A stretch of DNA of 64,000 nucleotides from Himantopus leucocephalus. Taxonomy: Eukaryota > Chordata > Aves > Charadriiformes > Recurvirostridae. The notes under the pieces were generated by a model. It had not been told where the DNA came from. It did no database searches and saw nothing but the letters and a program-made list of their open reading frames with translations. The DNA is taken from the NCBI GenBank assembly GCA_003993805.1, contig RSEF01000004.1, positions 17,845,589 to 17,909,588 on the forward strand, in the 5' to 3' direction. A program made the position numbers and the translations under genes. Below, piece after piece: positions 1-11,554 of this stretch (its first letter is position 1; each line of letters opens with the position of its first letter).

Positions 1-2802
1 TTCCATGTCTCACCCTGGGGATATAACTAACCCAGTTGGATATAATTTTGATCTTTGGATTCTAATCCTGGGATCAATGAACTAACATCCAGAGATTACA
101 ACATCTCTTGTACTGGAGGTTATGGCTTTTTTCTTCTTTCTTAATTTTTTGTTGCTAGCCTTTTTCAATAGTTAGCGAAAGGGCCTTGTAGTAGAGAGGT
201 GTGGATCAAAGACACTGGGCTTTTCAAAAGAAATATTGGCTAATGTATTTATAAACTCATTAGAGGGATGAAATTTGAAATGAGGAGAACATGCTTGACA
301 GAAGGGCTCTGTTGTCAGAAACGGTTTGATTTTTGTGAGGCGAAGCAGAAGTTTTAGGTAAGAGAAGATTCTTAGAGCAAACTGAAAGCTGTGGGGATGA
401 TTATCATCTCACTGGGGCTTCACGAAGATGACAATTACGGGAAGACATCTGTTAAAAGCATGCACCAGAGACCCTTGCGAGCAAGGAACAGAAGTTTCTG
501 TGCTAGGAAGGTAAGGAGCAACACTGACGAAAATAAATAGCAGGACAGATGTGCCTGAAAGAACCCTGTGAGAAATTATTTTTTTATCTGTCAATGCATA
601 TTTGATATGTTCTAGAAATTCTGGTAAAAGTTAACTGTGTAAAACAGGGAAGTAAGGTCACTTCATAGGCAGCTTGAGTTTAACTCTGGTTCCTCCAGAA
701 AGAAGTAATTGACATGCAGACTAGGAAAAAGTTGTCCAAGATGCATGTTGGATCAAAGTGGCTTGTCAAAATGTGGGTATACAAGCAAGGAAGGTGGGAA
801 AATCATTTCAAATCTAGACCATGGGGAGGGAGAGGGACCACAAATAACTATTGGTACCAGATACAAAGGACATGAGTCACTGGACAAAGGAAACAGAGGG
901 TGGGATCCACTTGCCTATTCTTAAGTCTTTAGTAGGCCCAGCTGGCCTCCAGCTCCTTCTCCAGAAGGGCACAGATCACTAGCTGATGTGGCTTTGGCTT
1001 CCTCTAGTGGATGCAGGTTGGGAGCTTTGTATGTGGCTCTTCTTATCTCGATGTGTTGCCAAGAAGCAGCTGGAACTTACCCCATGTTTTTGTCAGCACT
1101 CATCCATAGATAGAGTCAGAATCCATTTTCTTGCTTCTGACAGTGTCTGTAGCAAACACACTGGGAAATCAATTTTCTGCTGTGTACCATCCAAAGGTGG
1201 TTTCCATAACACTGTATTTACATTTCAGTTTTGGGAATTATATCTAGGGAATCCTTTGCTGAATTGTATTTGCCTCCTTTTGAAACTGTACTTGACCTGT
1301 AATATAAAATACTAGACAATTATTCTCAAAGGAGGAAAGAAAAATGGCGGAGAAGCTCCAGAGATTAGACTGAATTAAGTCGCATTTTTATCATTTGCAC
1401 TGCCTTCATCCAATCACCTTCTTAGTATTTTATATCTTGTGTCTTCAGTTTCATCATTTTTGTTTTGTTGTTATTTTTAATAGAAAGCCAGAATGGAGAA
1501 GGTAGCTGTCCTTTTTTGTTGTTGTTGTTTAAACTGGTGAAGATGTTTAATTTACTTGATATGATAAATAGATGACAAGTAAGAACTAAAATCATATTAT
1601 ATTATTTTTCCTGCTCTTTTTACAGAATAATGTCTATTCTAGGTCAACACTATCAGCTCTTATCCTGGAATCACTGGTGTCTACAACACAAATCTCTTGA
1701 ACCATTTCAGAAGCTTACTACAATGTATTGTTAAGTGAAAATTAACCTACAGGACTCCCACAAATACTGAAAGAAATTATGCATCCAGACTGTAATGTCT
1801 AAATCTGAATGTTAGAGAAATTGTAGAATATTGGGATCTGGAGTTTTTGTTCGGGAACGAGCTATTGGACCCTATAATGCACAAATTGCATGTTAATGAA
1901 GCGTTTTTTAAAAGTTTCACTGAAGAAAGACTAGCAGAAGAAGTGGCGGGAAGGGCAATGTTTCTTTAAGATTGGGTCCATAAAATATGGCATCAAGAGA
2001 TTAAAAATGAAGAAGTAGTGCCCAGATTGTCTAATCATTGTATTTTAGACAAATAAAAAGCCAGCATATTAGGTAGAAGGAGATGAAGCAATGCTGATAG
2101 ATGAGTTCAGAAGCACACTCTCTGTGGCGAGGGGAAGCTGTTCTTCACGGTGCCAAAAAGGGACGATGGCTGTTTTTAGGAAGACCTTGAAGCCCATGAT
2201 TCCTTAGATTAGGTTTATAATAACTTTTCCAAATGAATACAATGAATATTTGTCTTGTTGAACTCCAGAGTATATGGCAGTCATGCTCTAGAAACGTGGA
2301 GAAAGAGGTCTGTGTGCATGTGATACTGTGCAAAGATTCAAATAGATTTAATAGACGGCACTGTAAGAGACAGTCATCATTGAAATGTGAGCTGATTTAT
2401 TGGTCTCCTCTGTAATGACTGTCTTTGTGTAAACCTATTTTGCTCATTTTGCAGAAGAGTTTTAGTTTAGTGTGTTTTATCTGCCTGACTGCACTCTCTG
2501 CTCTTGAACATATACTTATTTATCTTTTTGTCATTTGACTATTTACCAGGTGGGTTTTTGTCCCCACAAAAAGTAGTAGCTAAAGCCTTGATACATCATG
2601 TCTTCTGTACAACTACTTCAAAATATACATGAAGTTTCATATCACTGTCGTTTTGCAATTTCATAAGTGATTTGGAGCATCCGTATGTTTCTCCCCCAGC
2701 TTTGAAGTAAAAACAACAGTAGTATGTTAGCACTGAAAGTTTGAGAGCTTCTGTAGGAAACTTAAAATGAAATTATGAAATGGCTGTTCTCTAATGTATC
2801 AG

Positions 2803-2872
2803 ATCTATTTGCTCTTCCTTTTCCCTTGGGGGGTTGGTGGAGAAGGTTCTCTTTCATGGCAGAATTTCTCAG
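2803..2872 (+). other. Candidate exon with strong donor (unproven)
   Basis: A 70-bp interval is preceded by a pyrimidine-containing acceptor ending in CAG (2800-2802) and followed by a near-consensus donor, CAG|GTGAGC, at 2873. All three forward frames are open across it. No protein family is recognised in any frame. By-chance acceptor and donor pairs are expected in a window this size, so this is a prediction from splice-site appearance only. Confidence 0.15.
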
Positions 2873-5800
2873 GTGAGCTCAATGGCCTCTCCATCACTTT
2901 ACATTCTGGGTAAATCTTTAAACATCATTTTACATATAATGCTTCAACAAACAATTCAGTTATTTCTTGCATCGTTCACAATGTCCCATCTGCTTCGTTT
3001 GCCCTTTGAGTGTAGTGGCTTTGACTTTAAATGGGAGAGCGGATAGATACTTCAATGGAAATCTTTAAATCCCAGGAGACTGAAAATGTTTTCTTTGATT
3101 GGCATTCCTATATAACTTCTGTAGGGAATATGCACTGACCATGGAGACCTACCCTCTTCAACAGTATGCCAGTCAACTCAATGTTTACACTCACTCTGTC
3201 TTTCCACATTACTATTTTATGTCCTATTCCATTTCACTAGCAACGTATTATTCTTCAATTAGTTCAACTTTGATTTAACTCTTTCCACGTGTCAGTTCTT
3301 CTGTCTCGTCTTTACCTTTGTGACACCTGCGTATCAGAGAAATGTAGGAATAGATTTTTAACCACAATTTTATTGTTCAGCAACCACTACACCATGAGAT
3401 AGCTGTTGTCTTAGACCTCAACATGAACATTCCATTCTTGGAGGGCTGCATTTTGCAGCCACAGGCTTGTTAGAGAGGAGAAGGTGTTACTGCATTTTTA
3501 TAATGAGGAAATGACATTTCAGCACGCTTAGTTTAATTCCCTGTTGGTTTGATAGCAGTGGAGTGATCCACTCTTGCACTTGCCATCAGCAAATCCATGA
3601 AGTTGCTAATTAAGAGAAGATTTACAGGTAGGGGTAACATCTTTAATTAGACTAAGTATAGTTGGAAAAAAAACAGATAAGCTCTCAGGCACATAAGTAG
3701 TTCTTTAGGTCTGAAACAGAAGCAGGAAACTTCAAAGCAAAATTCAAGTTGGAAGCAACTGCTCTGACTTAATTAAAGAATGACCTACAAAATACTTTTG
3801 AAAGATAAGTCTGGAAACTCAAATTCATAACTTAGTAAATACGAAAAATTATCTCACTGGAGATACTATTTTTCTGGTCCATTATAGCCTGCAAGTCCTC
3901 TTCCACCCCCCAGCCCCCCAATTAATGTCACAGTGTTCCACAAGTTACAAATTACAGGTAGCTCTTTCCCCTGGAAGGCAGCCACCTCTCACCTTTCCTC
4001 TTTACTGAGTCTCTCTGACTCCCCAAGTACCCGCCTCTTCTCCTGGATAGTCTAATATATATCTAATGAAATCCCAAGCAATTGTTCTTAATGTCTTAAT
4101 TACATTTCGCTTTACAATTTTCTCCTTTTATTTCAGATGTGAAAAAGGACTTGCGCGCCAGAAATTTTGTCTGCTTTTTCCCAAACCTGCTGGTCTAATA
4201 AAAAAGCATCACCTCAATCTAAAAATCTAGTTTTGACTGTATTTTTGGACCATATATCTATAATGACCTTCCACCCTTACTCCCATCTCCCTGCAAAAAC
4301 AGATTAAGGAAATATAAGGTTTATTTTGTTTTAGTATTCTTTACATTATTTTGTGCTCCTTCTTTCTTTAGTAAAGTGATACTCAATCATAAGCATTACT
4401 GTACTCATTAAATGTTCCTGCACTTTCGTGTAATACGAACAACTACTGGATTAAACAGTTGTTTCACTTCTTTCTGAAATGTAGTATGATGAATCAAAGC
4501 ACATTTCAAGGGTGAAATAGGGGTTTCAGTTTTACAGTATTACTGCATAAATCTATATACCTGTAAATGACAGACTCAATATATTGAGGTCTTCTCCATA
4601 TTTGTGATAGTCAGTTTCTTTCTGTCATTAAGTGATGGAAAAAGAGAGGCAGAATCATAATCACATTCATTATGATGAGACAGCTGACAGCCTTGCACAT
4701 CTACAAGTAGCTTCCAAAATCCTGTAGAAAGTATTTCTCATTTCTTTGCATAAGATATGGGGGACTGTTTTGATATGGGGTACAGAGCTCCCAATTTGTG
4801 TGAGCGTAGTAAAAAGCCTATACTGCAGAAATGCATATAGCAGAGGAAAACCCATCCCAACATTGTCTTACATGGAAGAGTACGCTGCTTTGAAATCATG
4901 TGGATCAAATCAAAGTCGTATTTCTAATAGGAATGTGATGTGAAGGTGCCTGTTATGTTATGAACAAGAAATTTCTCCAGATTAAAAAAACAAGCAGCCA
5001 AGCCCTTGTAAGGGCTCTAAGGAATGTAAGGCATTTTATTTCAATGGGGTTTTTTTATACCTGAAAACACCCACTTAAATAAAGTTAAACAGTTTTCCTA
5101 AACTGTTTACCAGCAAGAGCTGGAAAACAATACTGTGAATTTTGAGTGTGATGCTTTGACTAACTTTCAAAGAACAGGTCCATTAACCTGTTTAGAATGA
5201 GACTCTAACAGATTCGTCCCAAGTGCAGTTGGTTCCATTTTTCAGTATCAGTCACGTAAATGATCCAATAGCTACACTTATTGGGAATAAAATTTACCAT
5301 CAAATCTTGAGGTGTTATGTATCAGGCTACAATTTATTCCTGTAAAAGAACCTGATGTTTTCTCAGATTGCTTAGTTCTGGCTCATGCCTCCTCTATCAA
5401 AATCATTGCCTCACAGTCTAAGTGAATCAACTAAATTTAATGCCATTTGGGAAATAGGTATTTGGACTAGTCCATCTAGCAGTCAGCTGAAGTGATAAGT
5501 GTCTCATTATTTGTTGGTTTTTTTTTTACCCCTGACCTTTGGTAAGAATAATAAGGAAACAAAGTATATTACCAAATACTTGAAACATATATGTATCTCC
5601 TTAAGTTCTTATTGTTTTCAGGCAGATTAGAAATTAAAATAAGATCAAAAAAAATTAAATGATTTGTCATGTAATCTAAAAAATATCAATTGATTTCTTT
5701 TTGGTCTGCAGCACGCTACAAAATAGAAAAAAGTATAATAGTGTGCATATACGTATGTATTCCACTGTGAACATACAAGCTTTCATGCCTGTAACAGAGC

Positions 5801-8305
5801 GCGTTTTTTAGCCAACAATTTCTCTAGATATTTGTACAATGAAAATATGTGAAGTTCATCAGCAGTCACTACAAAAGTTAAAAAAGTTGAAATAAATAAT
5901 GAATTAAAAAAATAAAACTGGCTGATCTTTAAAACCTCTGATACATCATACATAAAGTCCAGCAGTCTGCCTGTCTCTCATCTCCTCCCAGGCTCCCCGA
6001 ATGGTATGTTCTGACACAACATTCTTACCAAGGTAAAAAATTCTATTAATAATGAATGTCTCCTTGCTTTCAAAAACCTAGAGGACTATTTCTCTGTAAT
6101 TCTTTGTCAAAAGTAATAACTGTCTAGGAATCAGAAGCAGAGGAGAAAATAGCTTGTGGTGCTGTGAACGTTTTGATGCTTGCTTGATTCTCTAATCGTG
6201 ATTCAGTGCCTAAGGTCCACCATAAAAATGCATTCTTTGACCAATTTCTAAAGGGGGAAAATCAATTGGTTTAAGGTTTTTATGAAATTCATTTGCTTAA
6301 CCAAAACCTCAACACAATGATAATTCAAACATAGCTATTTAGCTTCCAGGGATCTTTTGAACAATTCTGTGTCCTAGGATTATTGTGAGGTACAGAAAAT
6401 ACAAAGCAGAGTGCTTTTCTATGCAAGTAATAAGGTGTAGCCTATTCTTCTAAAAGACAGTATAAATAATTTTTAAAATACCACTTTAAAGCTAATATAT
6501 TGGTACTGACACAAGGGTATTGTTGAAATAAATATGCAGCATTCTGTACTTGTTCGGGGTTTTTTTAGAAATTAAGGTGTCATTTTGGGGCTACTGATTA
6601 GATGCTGGATGAGCTATATTCTTTTTTCCCTACCCAAAGTTTTTCCTGACCCAAAGTTTCTGTCAAGATGAGCAACTGAGCTGAGATGTTCTTGACCACA
6701 CGTTTCATTTCAATAAAATGACCAGGATAAATATCTCACAGGTTTGGGAGGCTTATCTTTTATTTTCTGTAACACAGAAATGAACCAATGGATATTCTTA
6801 GGGATATTCAGTATAAAATCTTTTATTTGTCTGCATTTTTGCGTATACTTTGTGTACATGATGTTGTTTGTGAAATTCAGACTCCTGACTTCTGTAAAGT
6901 TTTGAATTTCAATTTGCGTGTATCATCTAAATACGCATTAAAATGCCACAGAGGCTGGAAGTTTCTCAGGTGCTAGAGAAACTGGGATACAAGCATTACT
7001 GGCAGGGTGCTTAGATTTGGCTGGTGATACAACTTTCAAATATACACAGCTGGTCCTTCCACCAGCATTGTCCTCCTGTTAATGACAGGCCACTTGAATG
7101 CTTCCCCAGTGTGCCTGTAAGCAGTTATTTCAGCTGCAGTGGTTTCTCTGCATGTACTTATGAGCATTTGGTTGGCATCCTTTCTTTCCATACACTCTGC
7201 TGACTTCTGTGGGATGAAGGGTCTACGGGAATACTGGTTGCAGTGTTAGGACTTCCTTCTGAAGCAGTACAATGCACGCTGATGACACGTATCTTTATTT
7301 GTTAAGAGGAAATATGTGACAAGGGCTGTGAATGTTTTGCTAGAGAACATTTAATAAAATGTTTTGTCTTCAATGTTATTTATGCAGTTGGTGAGATACT
7401 TTTTTTGTTTTCTTGCTATGAAAGAAAATAAGATTTTTTATTTTTATCACTGCTTCCCCCAAAATAGGGCTTTTCAGTAACACCGTACATATTTGGTTCT
7501 TTGACTGGTTGGCTGATTTTTAATATATGACAGAGGCTTGGAAGTATCAAAGTGTTAAATTCTGAATGCAGGTTTCTGGGTAGAGGAGAAAGACCCTATT
7601 AATACCCTAATTTATCAACCCCAAAGCTAATTAGTTTTTCTTTTATTAAACGTCAGAAACTTCACATGGAGATTTGGAAACCAGGCTTCATTAGTTCTGC
7701 TGCTCACACATCTACTTGTTTACCTCTGGTAACAAGAAAAGGAACCTTCTTCAGGATTAGAAAACACACTCAATAATTTGCAGATAAAACAGGCAGGAAA
7801 TTATTTGAACTAATGATGAGAAATGAATGAGGTTTTTTGCCTTTGTATCAGAGTACTGTTATGTTTTAAGTAATTCAAATTCAGTCAGTTTTGAAATTGG
7901 TAGGCTGGTCATGATATTGATTTGGGTATCTTTATATTAGTAGGCTAAGTAAATAATTGGAGCACAGAAATAATCAAGAGCCCACGGAAATCTAAGTCTG
8001 GAGTTCAGAGGTAAATTTTTTTGTGTCATTTAATATTAATGGGAAATCTATTCCAGCAAATTTAATCTAAAGGTCAGTCACATCAGAGAGTTAAATAGAA
8101 AACCAATCCAGATTTAGCCCTGCCTATCCTGAATTATAAATGGTGTCATTTATATAGTACATGATCTAGAATGTTTGGAATTCCACTGACAACTCTGTCC
8201 TCTTTTGAATAACCACCTATTTATGAAAAAGTTTGAAAAATATCTCACGAGTTAATGAAGTCCAGTGTATCAACTTAATCTGAGTTTAGTTTTTTTCTCT
8301 TGCAG

Positions 8306-8366
8306 CATATCTCATCTAGCCTGCAGCCTCTCTTCATAGCCCCAGTTTCTCGTCAGTCACCATAAT
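8306..8366 (+). other. Candidate non-coding or UTR exon (unproven)
   Basis: A 61-bp interval is preceded by a T-rich polypyrimidine tract ending in TTGCAG (8300-8305), with a branch-point-like CTTAAT about 30 bases upstream. It is followed by the donor AAT|GTGAGTAT at 8367. Its base composition is visibly more GC-rich than its flanks. Every forward frame contains a stop, although frame 0 is open for 19 codons before TAA, so an internal coding exon is excluded. A lncRNA or 5' UTR exon would fit. There is no transcript evidence. Confidence 0.2.
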
Positions 8367-8822
8367 GTGAGTATCCTTTTTTTGAGCCTTGAGGTTTTCA
8401 GGTTGTCCCTGTTTTAGATGCTTTTGGATGCTTATAAATACATCTCAGATAATGCAGAACAAACCTTGCTTGATCTTTTCCACTTGTAAGGAAGGATTAA
8501 ATTTCAGATTCTTTATTTAATAAATACCAAACTTTTCAAAAGATTACAATTACATGCTTGTCAGCACACAATATGTTTGATCCTATTCTACCCTAGGTCT
8601 GTTGAGTTGTTTACTGGGCAAAAAGCCTGAGAATATGTTAAACTTGCATAGTCCAGATAAAATTGTCACCCAAGATACAAAGTACCTTGTGAAGAACCCA
8701 AATAAATTTGAGAAGCTGAAGAAATGGATACTTGAAAGCTTATAATTGAATTCTTTTTGAACCTTAAGGTGTAAAAAATTACTGGTGGCTTTAGGTCGAG
8801 GCATAATCCAAATATTAATTCA

Positions 8823-8871
8823 AAAGACTTGCTTAAGTCTTTACTCACTTAAACTTTACTCACTTAAACTT
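8823..8871. repeat. Small hairpin plus 15-bp tandem duplication
   Basis: An 8-bp perfect inverted repeat with a 4-base loop (AAAGACTT, GCTT, AAGTCTTT) is followed at once by two copies of a 15-bp unit containing ACTCACTTAAAC. This is probably replication slippage near a short hairpin. No function is inferred. Confidence 0.6.
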
Positions 8872-9044
8872 TGTCATACCAAATAAAACACAGCTTGTAC
8901 CTTCTGAGTGATGACAATAATTCAGCGAATAGGGATATGGTCTCGTTGGGCTTCGTACAGCACCTGTCACACTGAGCTACCCTGAGAAATCATACAGGCA
9001 TATAAAGCCTGACTGTTCTCTGTGTGTGTGTAGGTGTGGGGGTA

Positions 9045-9103
9045 TTTTTTTTGTTTGGGTTTTTTTGTTTGTTTGGTTTGGTTTTGTTTGGTTTGGTTTT
9101 TTT
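9045..9103 (+). repeat. T/G low-complexity tract (TTTGG-type)
   Basis: The tract is about 60 bases of T with interspersed G, with repeated TTTGG and TTTG words. It sits some 160 bases upstream of the CR1 element and just after a (TG)n run. The same degenerate word recurs elsewhere in the window in both orientations (31746-31786, 41885-41980 and, reversed, 59900-60075). Confidence 0.75.
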
Positions 9104-9260
9104 ACAATTTTAGTCCTGCTTTTCCTTTCTTTTCAGCATCCTTATTAATGCAATGAGGGTTTTTTTGTACCTGACAATTCTTGCTTTCATTGTTACAGTG
9201 ACACTGAGGTAGATGCTACATTATGTATGTGCGTATATGAATAGACTAATTTATCTTAAA

Positions 9261-9575
9261 GGAGCCCTACAGGCAAGATGGGGAGGGACTCTATCAGGCA
9301 GTGTAGCGATAGGACAAGGGGTAACAGTTTTAAACTGAAACAGGAGAGATTCAGACTAGGTCTTAGGAAGAAACTCTTTCTGAGGGTGGTGAGACACTGG
9401 CCGAGGTCGCCCAGAGAAATTGTGGATGCCCCATCCCTGGAGGTGTTCCAGGCCAGGTTGGATGGGGCTTTGAGCAACCTGGTCTAGTGGGAGGTGTCCC
9501 TGCCCATGGCAGGGGGCTGGAACTAGGTGATCTTCGAGGTCTCTTCCAACTCTAACCATTCTATGATTCTATGAT
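9261..9575 (+). mobile_element. CR1 LINE, 5'-truncated 3' end
   Basis: This is a non-LTR retrotransposon fragment of the chicken-repeat-1 family. It carries the characteristic 3' portion: the stretch rich in GGTGAGACACTGG and CCAGAGAAATTGTGGATGCC words, the block GGAGGTGTTCCAGGCC, the GAACTAGGTGATCTTCGAGG segment, and the terminal repeats ATTCTATG (two copies) ending near 9575. CR1 inserts by target-primed reverse transcription, so 5' truncation is normal and no target-site duplication is expected. The fragment is about 315 bp, and its high similarity to the family pattern suggests a moderately young avian copy. Open frames across it on both strands are shadows of the element. It is not autonomous: no endonuclease or reverse transcriptase region is present. 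Confidence 0.95.
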
Positions 9576-11509
9576 CTGCCTAGATTTGAACTTTATGTAC
9601 TTGGCACTATAAAATTTTTGTATTTCATTTTTTCATTGGATTGTGGGGCTAGCACTTCTGAAAACTTTCTTAGTGTAATTTCATAGCTTTGTGTTAGGAT
9701 GGGCTTTATGAGTATTGATAGCTTAGAACTTTAGCACAAAAACAGAAGTAGACCTATAGCTCAGAGAGATGAGGCAGTCTTTGCGTCTCAAATGTCACTT
9801 CAGTATAATCATTCCTTGGTCTGAAGTACTGTAATGCCTATAATTTTCCTGTCTTCCTTCTAGGAAATATTAAGATTATATTTTATTCTGTAAGGAGCAT
9901 TTGTTGTACTAATTCATTATTGGGAGGAGATGTAAACATTTTCAGAATGTGAAAAGAAGTAAATTTTGCTCCCATAGACAATAGTACATACTAAAGCAAA
10001 TGTGAATGTCTGGCCTTTCAGATATTTTTAAAGATACATATTTTCTGCATTGCTCCACTGGCAGAGTGAAAAATGTTTAATACAGGTTTTTCAAGGCATG
10101 AAAACAATTTGGAATTTGCTTTCCTGTGAAAGTGTCTTTGAAGAGAGCATTTAATAAAGCAGTGAAATACTTGATTTCTCCTGAAAGCTTTTCTACTTTT
10201 TCTTACAGTGAAAATGAAACTTTGAAGTTGTAACTTGTATTTCACTATCGGACATCTGTAACCAGGCAATCTGACAAAAAAAAAATTAAAAAAAAAAAAA
10301 GAGAGAGATCTGAAGTCAGTTTTTAAGGATTCTTTCTATGTTCCTACTGAACTTGTGGTTGGGGAATGCAGCTCTTTGGTTGATACCAGTTTTTGCAGGT
10401 TGCAGGCAAAGGAGCTTTTCATTCTCAGCTGTTCTGATTTTACCTAGACTTTTCCTAAGGGGGTACTACAGTAATCAGAGGCAGCTTGTTGGAATTGGTC
10501 TTGGATAATAATTTTAGTGTGCGTTTTAATATTTCATTTTGTTCTGATTCATGATGACTTTATTTACCTAGGCAATTTCAGTAATTTGGGGGTTGTGTTT
10601 TTAATGACTCTTACAGTTAAATGGAATTCCTAACAGAGGATAGAGAGGGACACCTTTGTGCTTTGTCATATATAAATATCCATTAGTTATTTGCAATGAC
10701 ATGTTGATCCAGCATTTTAATAGTGAAAAATAGGCTCTAGCAAGCTGTATTTTGTGGATTGAACTCTTGCATTTTACAGTGCTCAAATTTATAGAAATTG
10801 TCATTACTGTTATTTTAATAGTATTGGCCTATGCTCGGCCAGTAGAAGTTGGAAAACATGGGACATTAGTTCTTTGTCTACTTGCTGCTTGAAATTGTTC
10901 TCTGGTAACATCTTAGGACTTACATTGAGAAGCTTAATCATCTGCAGTTAATATAGGATTAATTTTCCCTTCTTATTTACCTTAATTTCTCTTTATCTTT
11001 TGTTTTATCCACATTCATGTTTTTTTCTCCCCCTCACCTTGCAAATACATTTGTTTCCACATTACCAAGTGATTCTTCTTCCCATATCTGACTATAAAGA
11101 TGAAGCATAATGAAAGGACATAAACCAGCAAATTTTAGAAATTGTTTTTGTAATCGTTCCTCCTTTCGCAGAGATCACCTCATTTTTCATTATGAAATGG
11201 TCTGCTGTCTTGTTCGTATTATCAAAGAGCATTGAACAGTATTACAACTGTGAACCAATATAGCACTGATTCTAACCTTTTAGAGTCATCTGGGGTATTT
11301 GCTTTTTCTAATCCCATAAACCTATCCCATATTTGGAAATATAGGGCATTATATCATATCATCAAATGGTGCTTGAACATTTATTAAATTAGTGTATTTA
11401 AAACATAATTGAATTACATTACATTTTGTGATGTAAGTAATGTCTTATTCCATATTTTTGCTCTCTGAAAGGTTCATCTTAAATCCTTCATGCCTCTGAA
11501 CAGTCATAG

Positions 11510-11554
11510 GCAGCATTAGTAGCTCATAGAATGCACGACAGGGACCACGGTGAG
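11510..11554 (+). other. Candidate 45-bp exon, open in one frame (unproven)
   Basis: The interval follows an acceptor-like sequence ending in CATAG and precedes a strong donor, GAG|GTGAGTGG, at 11555. Read in phase 0 it gives 15 codons without a stop (AALVAHRMHDRDHGE); the other two frames are closed. The acceptor is only moderate, no family is recognised, and the interval is short enough for this to be coincidence. Confidence 0.12.

Larger units (their letters stand above)
1..9044. other. Unique AT-rich non-coding DNA
   Basis: I see no recognisable gene. All open frames are shorter than about 110 codons, lack domain-like composition, and look like chance frames in AT-rich sequence. Minor content: a short GTT-repeat tract at 1512-1530, a (TG)n run at 9019-9033, an imperfect hairpin followed by a 15-bp tandem duplication at 8823-8871, and two splice-flanked intervals (2803-2872 and 8306-8366) discussed in the findings. 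The stretch could be intergenic or intronic; nothing in it decides which. Confidence 0.6.
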
